Positions 6,548 to 15,511 of a stretch of DNA of 64,000 bases are shown piece by piece. A program made the position numbers and the translations under genes. The stretch is from Phormidium sp. OSCR (GTDB lineage: Bacteria > Cyanobacteriota > Cyanobacteriia > Cyanobacteriales > Geitlerinemataceae): positions 1 through 64,000 of the forward strand of contig LJZT01000006.1 of assembly GCA_001314905.1 (NCBI GenBank), in the 5' to 3' direction. The notes below the pieces were generated by a model, which saw only the letters and a program-made list of their open reading frames with translations, did no database searches and was not told the DNA's origin. The first letter of the stretch is position 1; each line of letters starts with the position of its first letter.

Positions 6548-8905
6548 ATGTCTCCTCCCATTCCTCCTCATCCCCCTCGTTCAGCTAAACAACTCCTACA
6601 ATTAGGACTGGCCCAAATGCAACGGGGCCAGTTTCAAGCGGCGATCGCCTCATTCGAGCAAGTCTGTCGTCTCAGTCCTCATGCCGTCCAACAGTTCAAA
6701 GCCCAGCGAGCCTTAGTCTCGTTATATCGCAAAACCGGCCAAGACCAGACGGCGATCGCCCTCTGTCAAGACCTATGTCAACATCCCCATCCCAAAGTCC
6801 AAACCTGGGCCAGCCAGAAACTCCAACAACTCAGCCCCAACTCCCCGGAACCGCCCTCAGAAGCCTTGGGGTTTATTCCCCTAGACACCAGCCCCGAAGC
6901 GTCCACCCCCAGCCAACGGGAAGTCTACAGCCCTCCCCAAAAACCAGCCACAGAACCCGAATTAGCCTTTACCCTCCTAGACAACGCCACCCCCGACGCT
7001 CCCAACCCGGACAAACCCCAACCATCTCCCGAAGCATCTCCCGAAGCATCTCCCGAAGCATCTCCCGAAGCATCTCCCCAAACAACCAGTAGCGAAGACT
7101 GGCAAGAGAAGCCCCTAGAGCGTCCCCAAGAGCGGCGATCGCTCAAACCCCCTCCCCTCGGACGACTGCGAGGACTAGAGGTAGTGACCGCCATATTGGT
7201 CTTTATCAGCATCTCCCTGCCCCTGCATGGGCTGCTAACGGCAATCAATGAACTTTTTATCAGAACGGGTCTCCTTCGTCCCATTCAAGCCTTTTTCAAT
7301 AACTACAACGGTCAGATTATCCTGTTCTTGATCGTCTGCACCGCCATCTCCCCCTGGCTCTTAGACGCGATACTACGTCTCAATTGGGGCAGCCGTAGCT
7401 TTTCCCTAACTCAACTCGGGACCTTTAGCCCCGAAGCCAAACAGGCCCTGCGTCAACTCTGCCGCAACCATCAAATTGCCATCCCGCAATTGCGCCTCAT
7501 TGCCGACGACGCGCCGATTCTCTTTAGCTATGGAACCCTGCCCCGTTATGGCCGCCTAGCCATCAGTCGCGGTCTCCTCAACCGCCTCAACTCCGAGGAA
7601 ATTGCCCTGTTAGTCATCGCCGAACTAGCCCACATTCGCCATGGGAACCTCCTGGCCCTGTCCGGCTTCGGGGCTATCTTGCAACTGCCCTATACCCTCT
7701 ATCTCCAGAGTAGTCGTTTAGGAGATTGGCTGGGCGATCGCGCCTCAAACAGCTCCCAAACCGCACTGGTGATTCTTTATCAAACCGGCTTTTGGCTGAC
7801 AGCCATCCTATCCAGCCTCAGTTATGGCCTCTTCAAACTCTGGCGCTATCCCATTCTTCCCCTCTCCCGCCTGCATCACAGTTATCGCGATCGCCTCGCC
7901 TTGGACTTGAGCGGCCATCCCAACGGCCTCACCCGAGGCTTACTCTCCCTGGCCCAAGCCATTGGCGAACATCGACGCCAGCACCCCGAATCGGGCAGCC
8001 TCTACGAAAGTTGGGAACCCCTAACCCCCATCGGCGATCGTGATGGCCAAATCTCAGGCCAATTACTCCACCACTATCCCCCCGAAACCCTCTTTTCCTG
8101 GCACTTAAAAAGCCCCTACGCTCCCTGGCTGAATCTCAACCAAACCCATCCCCTCCTCGGGCGGCGTTTATATCGTTTCCAGCGTTGCGCCGAATTTTGG
8201 CAAGTCTCCCCCCTCCTCAACTGGGCCGACGCCACCCCAGTCAAACCCCATCTGCGCACTCCCGGCCTCTTTCGCCTGCAAGGAGCGCCCTTTTTCGCCA
8301 CCGCGATCGGCATCGGCTTCGCCCTCGGTCCGGCCCTCATTGGCTGGATCGATCGCCTCTTTAAACTCCGCTACGTCGGCTGGCTGTATACCGATCGCTG
8401 GTGGCTTTTATTGGGGCTAACCCTGGGTGGATTTGCCGTAGGAACAGTCCTTCGCTTCAACGCCTTTTTCCCCGAGTTAAAACCCCAGCTTTTCCATGAC
8501 TCACCCGACTGGCACAAATGGCTCACCAACCCCCAAGCCTTGCCCATTGATAGTTTCCCAGTGAAACTCTCAGGACGATTGCGAGGACGCAAAGGAACCG
8601 AAAACTGGCTCGGTCAAGATCTCGTGTTAGACCTCGACGATTGGCAGATTCCTCTCCATATCTGTAGTCGTTTCGGTCCTCTGGGGGAGGTTTTACCGCA
8701 ACCACTACGCCCTCTGGAAGCCTGCGATCAGGAGGTAGTCGTCACGGGTTGGTTCCGTCGTGGGGTTAGCCCTTGGATTGACGTGGATCAGATACAGTGT
8801 TCTCAGGGAGAAACTCCGCCCAATGGACATCCTGTTTGGTCAATTATTGTCGTCTTGTTAGGTGCCGTTTGGGGGGCGTACTTTCTCGTTCGAGGTGGAT
8901 TATAA
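6548..8905 (+). CDS. TPR protein with degenerate M48 peptidase domain
   Basis: A 785-residue multidomain membrane protein. Residues 12-100 form TPR-like helices; 100-200 are Pro/Ser/Glu-rich with a four-fold SPEA repeat; hydrophobic segments lie near 211-235 and 257-280; and an HtpX/M48-like domain follows (about 300-480). At the expected HExxH zinc site the sequence is AELAHIRHG: the first His is Ala358 while Glu359 and His362 remain, so classical metalloprotease activity looks lost or altered. Further hydrophobic segments occur around 575-640, and the C-terminus carries a beta-rich region resembling an OB-like extension (WLGQDLVLDLDDW) and a final membrane helix. Role unknown; possibly a pseudo-protease scaffold in membrane quality control. 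Confidence 0.8.
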   Translation: MSPPIPPHPPRSAKQLLQLGLAQMQRGQFQAAIASFEQVCRLSPHAVQQFKAQRALVSLYRKTGQDQTAIALCQDLCQHPHPKVQTWASQKLQQLSPNSPEPPSEALGFIPLDTSPEASTPSQREVYSPPQKPATEPELAFTLLDNATPDAPNPDKPQPSPEASPEASPEASPEASPQTTSSEDWQEKPLERPQERRSLKPPPLGRLRGLEVVTAILVFISISLPLHGLLTAINELFIRTGLLRPIQAFFNNYNGQIILFLIVCTAISPWLLDAILRLNWGSRSFSLTQLGTFSPEAKQALRQLCRNHQIAIPQLRLIADDAPILFSYGTLPRYGRLAISRGLLNRLNSEEIALLVIAELAHIRHGNLLALSGFGAILQLPYTLYLQSSRLGDWLGDRASNSSQTALVILYQTGFWLTAILSSLSYGLFKLWRYPILPLSRLHHSYRDRLALDLSGHPNGLTRGLLSLAQAIGEHRRQHPESGSLYESWEPLTPIGDRDGQISGQLLHHYPPETLFSWHLKSPYAPWLNLNQTHPLLGRRLYRFQRCAEFWQVSPLLNWADATPVKPHLRTPGLFRLQGAPFFATAIGIGFALGPALIGWIDRLFKLRYVGWLYTDRWWLLLGLTLGGFAVGTVLRFNAFFPELKPQLFHDSPDWHKWLTNPQALPIDSFPVKLSGRLRGRKGTENWLGQDLVLDLDDWQIPLHICSRFGPLGEVLPQPLRPLEACDQEVVVTGWFRRGVSPWIDVDQIQCSQGETPPNGHPVWSIIVVLLGAVWGAYFLVRGGL
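7023..7080 (+). repeat. 12-bp in-frame tandem repeat (SPEA)
   Basis: Four perfect copies of a 12-base unit (CATCTCCCGAAG) plus a partial fifth, encoding SPEA repeats in the linker between the TPR and membrane parts of the M48-like protein. Perfect nucleotide identity suggests recent slippage expansion. Confidence 0.9.
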
Positions 8906-8927
8906 GACCTAGGGATTAACCCCTAAT

Positions 8928-10382
8928 TCAAAACGGCGATCGCCAATGATTTCCCCTATACTCTTTCCAATACTTTGAGGGTACAGTAACAGAAATACTT
9001 TTGGAATAATCGCAGGCTTGACACTCGAAGGTCATCTGTTGAAGTCCACTACTGCGACGGTTAACATGAACCAAAACCTCAGTGCTACAAGTTACCGTCA
9101 ACTCTTGACAATTTGGACATTCTTTAAACTTGTTTTTAACTAAGCGATAACCTCTTAAATGAAAGTGAGACAAAATGGGCGTACAATTGGGACAATTCAA
9201 GCCTTGAAATGAGGTACTTCCAAGTTGTTGAGCGACCGTTTGCGGCTGAGTTAATCCATCCTCGACTTGCTCCTTTGCAACAGGTAACAAGTCCGCCTGA
9301 CAGGTTTGACAAACAAAGTGAATCTTCGACTGAATCCAATATTGGGTAATGTCATAGACAATCCACATGACTCCCAATGAGGTTATACCATAGAGAACCG
9401 CCATTAGGAACATATGTTCTCCCCACAAAATATACAGGAGAAATAGAAAATTGATGAAGATTACCAAAACAACCGAACTGATAACAACCAAAGCAATTCC
9501 CCGCACCAGTAAGCGAATCGGGAATACCGCTAAGCTGAGAGTTCGATAAAATCCCTCTCGATTCAGAGCAATTCTCCAGTAATGACCCGTCGATTTAGCA
9601 AGAGTTTGACCCCAAACAATAAGAACTTTGATGATAAGAATCGCCAAAATACCTAGACATATAATCCCGGCTAAATTATAATAAGGGTCGATAAAAATTG
9701 TTGCCGTCAAGAGTCCCATCGAGAGAGAGAACGCACAAAATCCCAGTTTAAGAACCGCTGAATGATAGAGAGCGCGATCGCGGTGTCCGGGAACCTGCGA
9801 TCGCCCATTTGGGTCTAATTCAATCTGACCCCGTAGCTGAGGAATAAGATGTTTTATCCCCGAAATAGCGACTCCCCAAAATGCTAAAATCACACAACCG
9901 AGTAACCCAACCTCAAACAAATTGAGTTGAACAGGCTCTTGAGCGGAGCGTAACAGCATCAAGAAATTCTTGAAGATTATAGCGTTGTCTGTAAAAGTTC
10001 TGGGTGACTCGATTATCTCTTCAATCTCTTCAATCCGTTGTTCACGATTCTCAGACTCAAAACGTTGTAGCCGCCACCGTTGTTCAAACTCCTGTTGTTC
10101 CCAATTCTGACTCATCCTCCCGGTGGAGTCCTCCAGCCAACGCCGAGATAACGACTCCTGAGAAACCCCCTCTGGCGTCATCCATCCATAACTCAGCCGA
10201 GGGAAAAGAACCAGGCTTAAACCCAACACAACACCGCAAATCACTATCAGGGGTTGATAATTTCTCCCGAACCCTCCCCACCACAAGCGACGCTGGCTAT
10301 TCCGTCTCAGCCTTATAAAAAGCCTGATAACTTTGCAGCCATTTCCATAAACCTCATCAAGCCAACCCAAAAAATTCAGCAT
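8928..10382 (-). CDS. membrane protein with C-terminal four-CxxC module
   Basis: A 484-residue protein paralogous to the next two minus-strand genes. It has an N-terminal membrane segment (about 44-62, ending LSYGW), a charged Glu/Arg-rich coiled stretch (about 75-130), then several hydrophobic segments (about 150-350). A cytosolic-looking C-terminus carries four CxxC pairs: CQTC, CPNC, CPNC and CQAC, suggesting two zinc ribbons. It shares the blocks QPQTVAQQLGSTSFQGL and FHLRGYRL with its paralogues, but lacks the TPM domain and the Gly-rich tail. I do not recognise a named family. The start is supported because the adjacent paralogue begins with the same MLNxLxW sequence. Function unknown; the cluster context suggests an envelope role together with TPM/LemA proteins. 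Confidence 0.75.
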   Translation of the reverse strand: MLNFLGWLDEVYGNGCKVIRLFIRLRRNSQRRLWWGGFGRNYQPLIVICGVVLGLSLVLFPRLSYGWMTPEGVSQESLSRRWLEDSTGRMSQNWEQQEFEQRWRLQRFESENREQRIEEIEEIIESPRTFTDNAIIFKNFLMLLRSAQEPVQLNLFEVGLLGCVILAFWGVAISGIKHLIPQLRGQIELDPNGRSQVPGHRDRALYHSAVLKLGFCAFSLSMGLLTATIFIDPYYNLAGIICLGILAILIIKVLIVWGQTLAKSTGHYWRIALNREGFYRTLSLAVFPIRLLVRGIALVVISSVVLVIFINFLFLLYILWGEHMFLMAVLYGITSLGVMWIVYDITQYWIQSKIHFVCQTCQADLLPVAKEQVEDGLTQPQTVAQQLGSTSFQGLNCPNCTPILSHFHLRGYRLVKNKFKECPNCQELTVTCSTEVLVHVNRRSSGLQQMTFECQACDYSKSISVTVPSKYWKEYRGNHWRSPF

Positions 10383-10428
10383 TTAAACACAATTTTTGAA
10401 AAATGGTATCACTTAACCGTCTCTGGCT

Positions 10429-11649
10429 TTATGAGTTGATACTATGTTCTTCTTTAGAATAACCACAGATTTGACAGTTATAGGTCGTCTGCTGAATCTT
10501 CCTGTTGGAACTCAGAGAGGGTCCTAATGTCGATAATGTCTTAGTTACGGTAAATTCTTGGCAATTTGGACAGTTGTCAAACATCCAGGGATTGATCACA
10601 CAGCTTTGCAAATGAAAGTCAGACCCATGACCCGTACAACTCGGACAGTTCCAGCCTTTAAATTGGGTACTCGATAAGTCTTTAGCGACCCTTTGCGCTT
10701 CGTTGAGACGGTCATGAAGCCGAGAGTCTGCAACGGACACCAATTCAGTACCACAAGTGTTACAAATAAAATTCCGATTCTTTTCGATCCAGCTTTCGGC
10801 TAGAACCGCTGTCCACCAACCATTGACGGAGGAGGCGACGACGCTAAAAAACAAGACGAGGTTAATTCCATTTCCCCACATTCTAATCAGAGAAAAGGAG
10901 GGAAATAAGACGAGCCAGATAAAGATAAACGGAATGATACTGTAAACAACTAATGTAAATATGCCGTTGAGGAGTGCTTGAGATGGACTGACTCCCTGTT
11001 GCTCAATACTTTTTGCTTTGGCGCTAATAACGACGCTAATACTGGTACGAATTGCCTGAATTATACCGAGTCCTAAACTGATGGCGATCGCAACCACTGC
11101 TATATTTACATTCAGGAGAACTAGAGGTAAAAATACTCCCAAAGACAGAAAAAATCCCACAATTCCCGCTTTGGCGAAAACCTGGAAATAACGCCCATGA
11201 TCAACAGAAGCCTGGATACGAGATTCTCCCCGAGGAGCGATTTGAGTGGGTTGCTTTAATTTATCCTGGGTACTCGAATAAACCGACAGAGAAATAAGCC
11301 AACCAACGGCGGCTATACTCCCTAAAATCCAAACCGCATCAAAGTCAAACCAACGCAACCGGTTAATTTCCGCTTCATGATCGAGAAATTGGAATGTTCC
11401 TAAACCAGACTCCCTGGCTAGTCCAAAATCTTCCGCCGCAGTCAGTTGAGGAACCAGCACCAGGCTTAAGCCCAAAATAACGGCTGCGATCGCCCTCCAG
11501 AGTTTATCAGGCCTCCTGAACCTTCGACGACGCAATATGCGACGGGTCATGCTTGAGTTGAGGCTTTGGTTGAGGCTTAATATAGACTTCATGACGGGGC
11601 GATCGCCACCAGTCCAAACCCAGTTAATCCAGCTTAGAATATTCAGCAT
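10429..11649 (-). CDS. membrane protein with C-terminal four-CxxC module (paralogue)
   Basis: A 406-residue paralogue of the flanking genes. ATG 11649 is chosen because the product then begins MLNILSWINWVWTGG, matching the start MLNFLGWLDEVYGNG of the neighbour, and the bases around the two ATGs (TTTAAATGCTGAAT / TCTTAATGCTGAAT) are also conserved; later ATGs at 11592 or 11550 are possible. It has an Arg-rich patch, a membrane anchor or signal (about 50-70), four to five further hydrophobic segments, then CNTC, CPSC, CPNC and CQIC pairs. It lacks both the TPM domain and the Gly-rich tail. Role unknown. It is 46 bases upstream of the 8928-10382 gene, so co-transcription is likely. Confidence 0.72.
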   Translation of the reverse strand: MLNILSWINWVWTGGDRPVMKSILSLNQSLNSSMTRRILRRRRFRRPDKLWRAIAAVILGLSLVLVPQLTAAEDFGLARESGLGTFQFLDHEAEINRLRWFDFDAVWILGSIAAVGWLISLSVYSSTQDKLKQPTQIAPRGESRIQASVDHGRYFQVFAKAGIVGFFLSLGVFLPLVLLNVNIAVVAIAISLGLGIIQAIRTSISVVISAKAKSIEQQGVSPSQALLNGIFTLVVYSIIPFIFIWLVLFPSFSLIRMWGNGINLVLFFSVVASSVNGWWTAVLAESWIEKNRNFICNTCGTELVSVADSRLHDRLNEAQRVAKDLSSTQFKGWNCPSCTGHGSDFHLQSCVINPWMFDNCPNCQEFTVTKTLSTLGPSLSSNRKIQQTTYNCQICGYSKEEHSINS

Positions 11650-11774
11650 TAAGAGCAGTTGCCAGATTATATAGGACAAATGTAAGGTAGGACGTTTAAG
11701 CCACAATAGAGGCTACCCTATTCTTAACGATAAATCATCAACTGTCAATCATGAATTATCAATTGTTCATAACT

Positions 11775-13451
11775 CTAATAGCTACCACCAGCACCGCCAC
11801 CGCCGCTATCACCGCCGCCAAAACCGCCGCCGCCACCGCCGCCGCCGTCAAAACCACCACCCCCGCCACCGCTAACTCCTCCCGTAGAAGTAGTCTGTCG
11901 AGCAATGATAATCTCTTCTTTTTTCGAGTAATCACAGACCTGACAATGATACGTTTTTTCTTTCAATCCTGTTTTGTAAGGGGTTGGTTCAACCACAGTT
12001 TCCAGCGTATGAGTAACCGTGAACTCCTCATAAACAGGACATTCATCAAATTTCTTCGGCTTGAGACGATAGCTTCGTAGATGAAACTGGGACTCTTGCG
12101 GGCAACAGTTGGGACAACGCAAACCCGTAAATTGAGTACTTCCTAACTCTTTTGCCACGGTTTGCGGGTGATTGAGTTTTTCATCAACCCGATGGTCTTC
12201 AACCGGGACAAGTTTCCCCTGACAGGTTTGACAAACCATCGTGAGTTGTTTTTGTATCCAAGTTTTCGCCAAATCATAGGCCAGCCAAGCCACAGAGAAG
12301 GAAGCCAGACTCGAACAGAAGATAAGGGGGGCGACTGTTGGTTCCCCGGGGGTAGAGGATCGAGCGGTCAACAAAACAATCAAGCCCAGGACCAGTACCA
12401 GAGCAATCCCGATGATGACTAACTGCACCAGGGGGTTGAGACGTTCGAGATCGATCTCATCCCACGCTAGGTCAAACTGACCGTCTTGCGAATCCTCGTA
12501 AAATTGATTCAAGGCCACGTTCGCCTTAGCAACACCAATTCCTAAGAGCATCACAATGACAATCCAGGCGATCTTGTCATCTAGGATGATCAGAGGAATT
12601 AACACCCCAACCGAGAGTGTAAACCCAGCGATCACAGCGACAACTAACAAGCCTTTATAGAGAGTATAATCTCCAAGTCCCATCACCCGCGATCGCCCCC
12701 GAGGATCGAGTTCAATCGGGCGACGCAATCGTTGGCGAATCGTCCCATAGCCTAACGCCGAGACTCCCCAACCGACTAAAGCGGCGAGCCAAAAATCGCC
12801 CCGGTTATCCATGTCCGCCAACCGATCCGAGACAGAATTGGACAGATTCCCAGGACGATTTCCAGGAACTTGGAACTCCTCCTCCGACAGAACGGCTATC
12901 AACGCCTCAACCCCCGCTAGAGTTCCCCCATCGAAATCATCCTCTCGAAACTGGGGAATGATCACCTCATCAATAATCCCGCCAACTTGAGCATCCGGTA
13001 AAATCCCTTCAATCCCATAGCCGGTTTCAATTTCGACACGGCGATCGCCCACAGAATGCAGCCACAACACCCCATTATCCACATCCGCCTTCCCCACACC
13101 CCAATGGTTAAACAGTCGCGTTGCAAAGGCTTTGGGAGTAGCCTCAGATGACGTATCCCGAACCGTCACCACTGCGATTTCGGTTCCGTTTTGGGCTTCT
13201 AACTCACTAATTTTCTGATTCAGTGCCTGTTCCGTCTCCTCACTCAGAACATTGGCCCTATCCGTCACCCAACCGCCATACTGTTCTTGAGGATTGGGAA
13301 CCTCCTGCACCGTCAGGGCCTGACTCACCAAGGGAAAGCCAATCACCGCCACCGAGAGAAGTAGCCCCCAGATGAGCCTCCTCACCCGTTGCCGATGACG
13401 ACTCCGCCGCCGTGGCTTAATCCCTTGCCACAAATCTGTTAATGTCCACAT
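11775..13451 (-). CDS. TPM-domain membrane protein with four CxxC pairs and Gly-rich tail
   Basis: A 558-residue protein of the YgcG/TPM type. It has an N-terminal signal or anchor (about 30-48), then a TPM domain (about 50-195) with VTDRANVLSEE, IAVVTVRDT, RLFNHWGVGKADVDNGVLW and IETGYGIEGILPDAQ, the expected landmarks. Next are several membrane segments, a C-terminal module with CQTC, CPNC, a variant third pair (CPVY) and CQVC, and a long Gly-rich tail ending GGAGGSY. TPM domains are linked to acid-phosphatase activity in a thylakoid photosystem-repair protein and occur with LemA in bacteria. ATG 13451 has GAGG 8 bases upstream and is preferred over ATG 13481. The gene heads the CxxC paralogue run. 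Confidence 0.85.
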   Translation of the reverse strand: MWTLTDLWQGIKPRRRSRHRQRVRRLIWGLLLSVAVIGFPLVSQALTVQEVPNPQEQYGGWVTDRANVLSEETEQALNQKISELEAQNGTEIAVVTVRDTSSEATPKAFATRLFNHWGVGKADVDNGVLWLHSVGDRRVEIETGYGIEGILPDAQVGGIIDEVIIPQFREDDFDGGTLAGVEALIAVLSEEEFQVPGNRPGNLSNSVSDRLADMDNRGDFWLAALVGWGVSALGYGTIRQRLRRPIELDPRGRSRVMGLGDYTLYKGLLVVAVIAGFTLSVGVLIPLIILDDKIAWIVIVMLLGIGVAKANVALNQFYEDSQDGQFDLAWDEIDLERLNPLVQLVIIGIALVLVLGLIVLLTARSSTPGEPTVAPLIFCSSLASFSVAWLAYDLAKTWIQKQLTMVCQTCQGKLVPVEDHRVDEKLNHPQTVAKELGSTQFTGLRCPNCCPQESQFHLRSYRLKPKKFDECPVYEEFTVTHTLETVVEPTPYKTGLKEKTYHCQVCDYSKKEEIIIARQTTSTGGVSGGGGGGFDGGGGGGGGFGGGDSGGGGAGGSY

Positions 13452-13486
13452 GGCCTTCACCTCAAACGGGTTTATCTTCATCAGGG

Positions 13487-13894
13487 CTAAGAATTGCCGC
13501 CAGCACCGCCGCCGCCACTGGCTCCTCCGCCAAAGCTACCGCCGCCACTCCCGAAGCCGCCACCGGCCCAGCCATCAACCCCAGTATGACGATCTAAATC
13601 GGCAGCGGGACGATGAGAGGAATCAATACGGTCATAACTTAATTTTCCCTTAGCCGCCATCAGTTCCTCTCGCTCCTCCTGATAGCCGCAGGCTTGACAG
13701 GTATAGCCCACATGACACATCCCCGGCCCCGATTCCGTCGCCTCGTCTTCCATCGTCTGGCTGCGAGTCATGGTCAGTTCATGACAATGGGGACATTCCT
13801 GAAAATCGATGGCATCCAAAATGTAGTCCCGGCGGTGAACTCGCGAGGAATCCTGGGGGAAACAATGGGAACAATGCCACAGTTCAAAGCAGGG
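13487..13894 (-). pseudogene. truncated paralogue: C-terminal CxxC module and Gly-rich tail only
   Basis: An open minus-strand frame of 136 codons bounded upstream by TAA at 13897, with no ATG start. It encodes WHCSHC, then FQECPHCHELTMTRS, a CHVGYTCQAC segment and a Gly/Ser-rich tail ending GGAGGNS, i.e. the last third of the TPM/CxxC family. The membrane and TPM parts are missing, and only 170 bp separate it from lemA. It is either a remnant of a fourth paralogue or a short gene using a non-ATG start (TTG at 13819 would lose the first CxxC pair). It ends 6 bases before the alternative ATG of the next gene. Confidence 0.6.
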
Positions 13895-14064
13895 TTACTT
13901 TAACCCCTATCTGGAACTTGACATCCATCGGAGGCTATTTCCCAGTAGCTTAACATTTCGTAAGTTCAAAAAACGTTATAATCTTGCTTTAAAATAAAAC
14001 CAATCTCCAGCCAAGAGCCAAACCGTTAAGTAGGCAACAATACTAAAATGAAAAATAAGGAAAA

Positions 14065-14841
14065 ATGGATAGAAAAACCCCTAAAATACCCGATGAACTC
14101 GCACCCGAAATCCTAGAAATTGCCTCCCGTTACTATAGCGAATCTCAGAACAGCTACTCCTTAGCGGAACTGCAAGATGCGGGAGCCGAAGTTCAGATTC
14201 CACCGGAATTTATTGAAAAGGCCCTTCAAGATGTTCAGGCCAAAAAACAGCAGGAACAGCAACAACAGCAACAGTCCCAAGAGCGGCGCAAAACCGTACA
14301 ATGGATTGCCGCTGGAGTGGCCGTAATCCTCTCACTCTGGGGCATTGCTGCCTATAACGGCTTAACCAGTCGCGCCCAAAACGTCGAGGCCCGCTGGGCG
14401 CAAGTGGAAAACCAACTGCAACGGCGAGCGGATCTCATCCCCAACCTCGTCACAGTTGCGCGAAGCCAAGCCACCGCTGAACAGGAGCTGATTGAGGAAT
14501 TAGAGCGATCGCGCCAAGCCTATCTCCAAGCCGCCAGCATCGAGGAACAACAGGCGGCGATCGCCGAAGTCGAAGCCGCCATCGGCCAATTTCAGGAGGC
14601 GATCGCCCGTAATCCCGAATTACAAACCTCCCAAGCCTTCCAAAACCTCAGCCATGAAATTGCCGGCACCGAGAACCGTATCGCCGTCGAACGAATGCGC
14701 TACAACCAAGCCGTGCAAGCCTATAACCGCAGTTTAAATCAGTTTCCCCAATCCTTCATCGCCAACCTCGCGAGTTTAGATGAAAAGCCCTATTTTGAGG
14801 CTCAAACCACAGAGGTTCCTGACGTAGATGCCATCAATTAA
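14065..14841 (+). CDS. lemA: LemA family protein
   Basis: A 258-residue LemA-family protein. A charged, Gln-rich cytosolic N-terminus (1-75) is followed by one membrane helix (about 77-97) and the long antiparallel helical LemA domain: VENQLQRRADLIPNLV, a variable Glu-rich helix, and IAVERMRYNQAVQAYNRSL with FPQSFIANL near the end. LemA function is not settled; in many bacteria lemA is adjacent to a TPM-domain (YgcG-like) gene, as here with the divergent 11775-13451 gene, which argues that the products act together in the envelope. Compared with typical LemA (about 190 residues), the extra N-terminal region is unusual. Confidence 0.9.
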   Translation: MDRKTPKIPDELAPEILEIASRYYSESQNSYSLAELQDAGAEVQIPPEFIEKALQDVQAKKQQEQQQQQQSQERRKTVQWIAAGVAVILSLWGIAAYNGLTSRAQNVEARWAQVENQLQRRADLIPNLVTVARSQATAEQELIEELERSRQAYLQAASIEEQQAAIAEVEAAIGQFQEAIARNPELQTSQAFQNLSHEIAGTENRIAVERMRYNQAVQAYNRSLNQFPQSFIANLASLDEKPYFEAQTTEVPDVDAIN

Positions 14842-14904
14842 ACCATTAATAAAACTACTATTTTACCCTAAAAAAACACTGAAGTGCAACCCCAATCCAT
14901 CTCG

Positions 14905-15303
14905 TTACTGAGGAGCAAAAAACGAGTAAATCAAGCGAATCACAAGCCAACCGAGTAACGCATAAGCCCCCATTGCCACCAACACATTAACATCCAACAC
15001 ATTGGTTCCCACTAAATCCGTGGGGTTCATAAATAGATTATCAAAAGGCGCAAAAAATGGCTCCGACAAATCATAAATAAAACTAGCAAACATATTCTCA
15101 GGATTCGCTCCACTTAAGCGGAGTAGAAACCGTAAAAATAGCAACACCAATAACGCGCTCACCAAATAAGAAATAATGCGAATAATGCGGGAGATGATCA
15201 AAGAGAGTTGAGAGATCTCCACCCGGTCTTCCTCACCGTGAAGGCGATCGCGCTCCTCAGGCGAGAGATTGCTGTTCGGATCAGGATTAGGATTCATAAC
15301 CAT
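14905..15303 (-). CDS. YggT family membrane protein
   Basis: A 132-residue small membrane protein of the YggT/Ycf19-related family. After a hydrophilic acidic N-terminus, two hydrophobic segments are visible (about 45-65 and 108-128), separated by FLLRLSGANPENMFASFIY and SEPFFAPF, the conserved family loop. In cyanobacteria and plastids, YggT/CCB3-like proteins are linked to cytochrome b6f assembly or nucleoid distribution; the specific role of this paralogue is unknown. It is convergent with lemA, with 63 bp between the genes. Confidence 0.82.
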   Translation of the reverse strand: MVMNPNPDPNSNLSPEERDRLHGEEDRVEISQLSLIISRIIRIISYLVSALLVLLFLRFLLRLSGANPENMFASFIYDLSEPFFAPFDNLFMNPTDLVGTNVLDVNVLVAMGAYALLGWLVIRLIYSFFAPQ

Positions 15304-15511
15304 GGCACTCCAATGGACTATCTGCCCAAATCATAGCCAGTTTGGCCCCAGGCAGACTAACTCAGTCCCGAACTCAGTCCCTAACAGAGTTTGCGGCGGA
15401 GTCATGACCCCATCCCCATCCCGAATCGAGTCTCAGCCAACTCGCCCCAATCCCGGGTCAGATTTGCGTTAGGATCAAAGAGTTCTCTAACCCCTACTTA
15501 CATACTCGTCC

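Noticed and set aside
7023-7080. Tandem repeats as a possible CRISPR array
   Set aside because: Units are contiguous 12-mers without spacers and encode SPEA in frame. No repeat-spacer array was found in the window.
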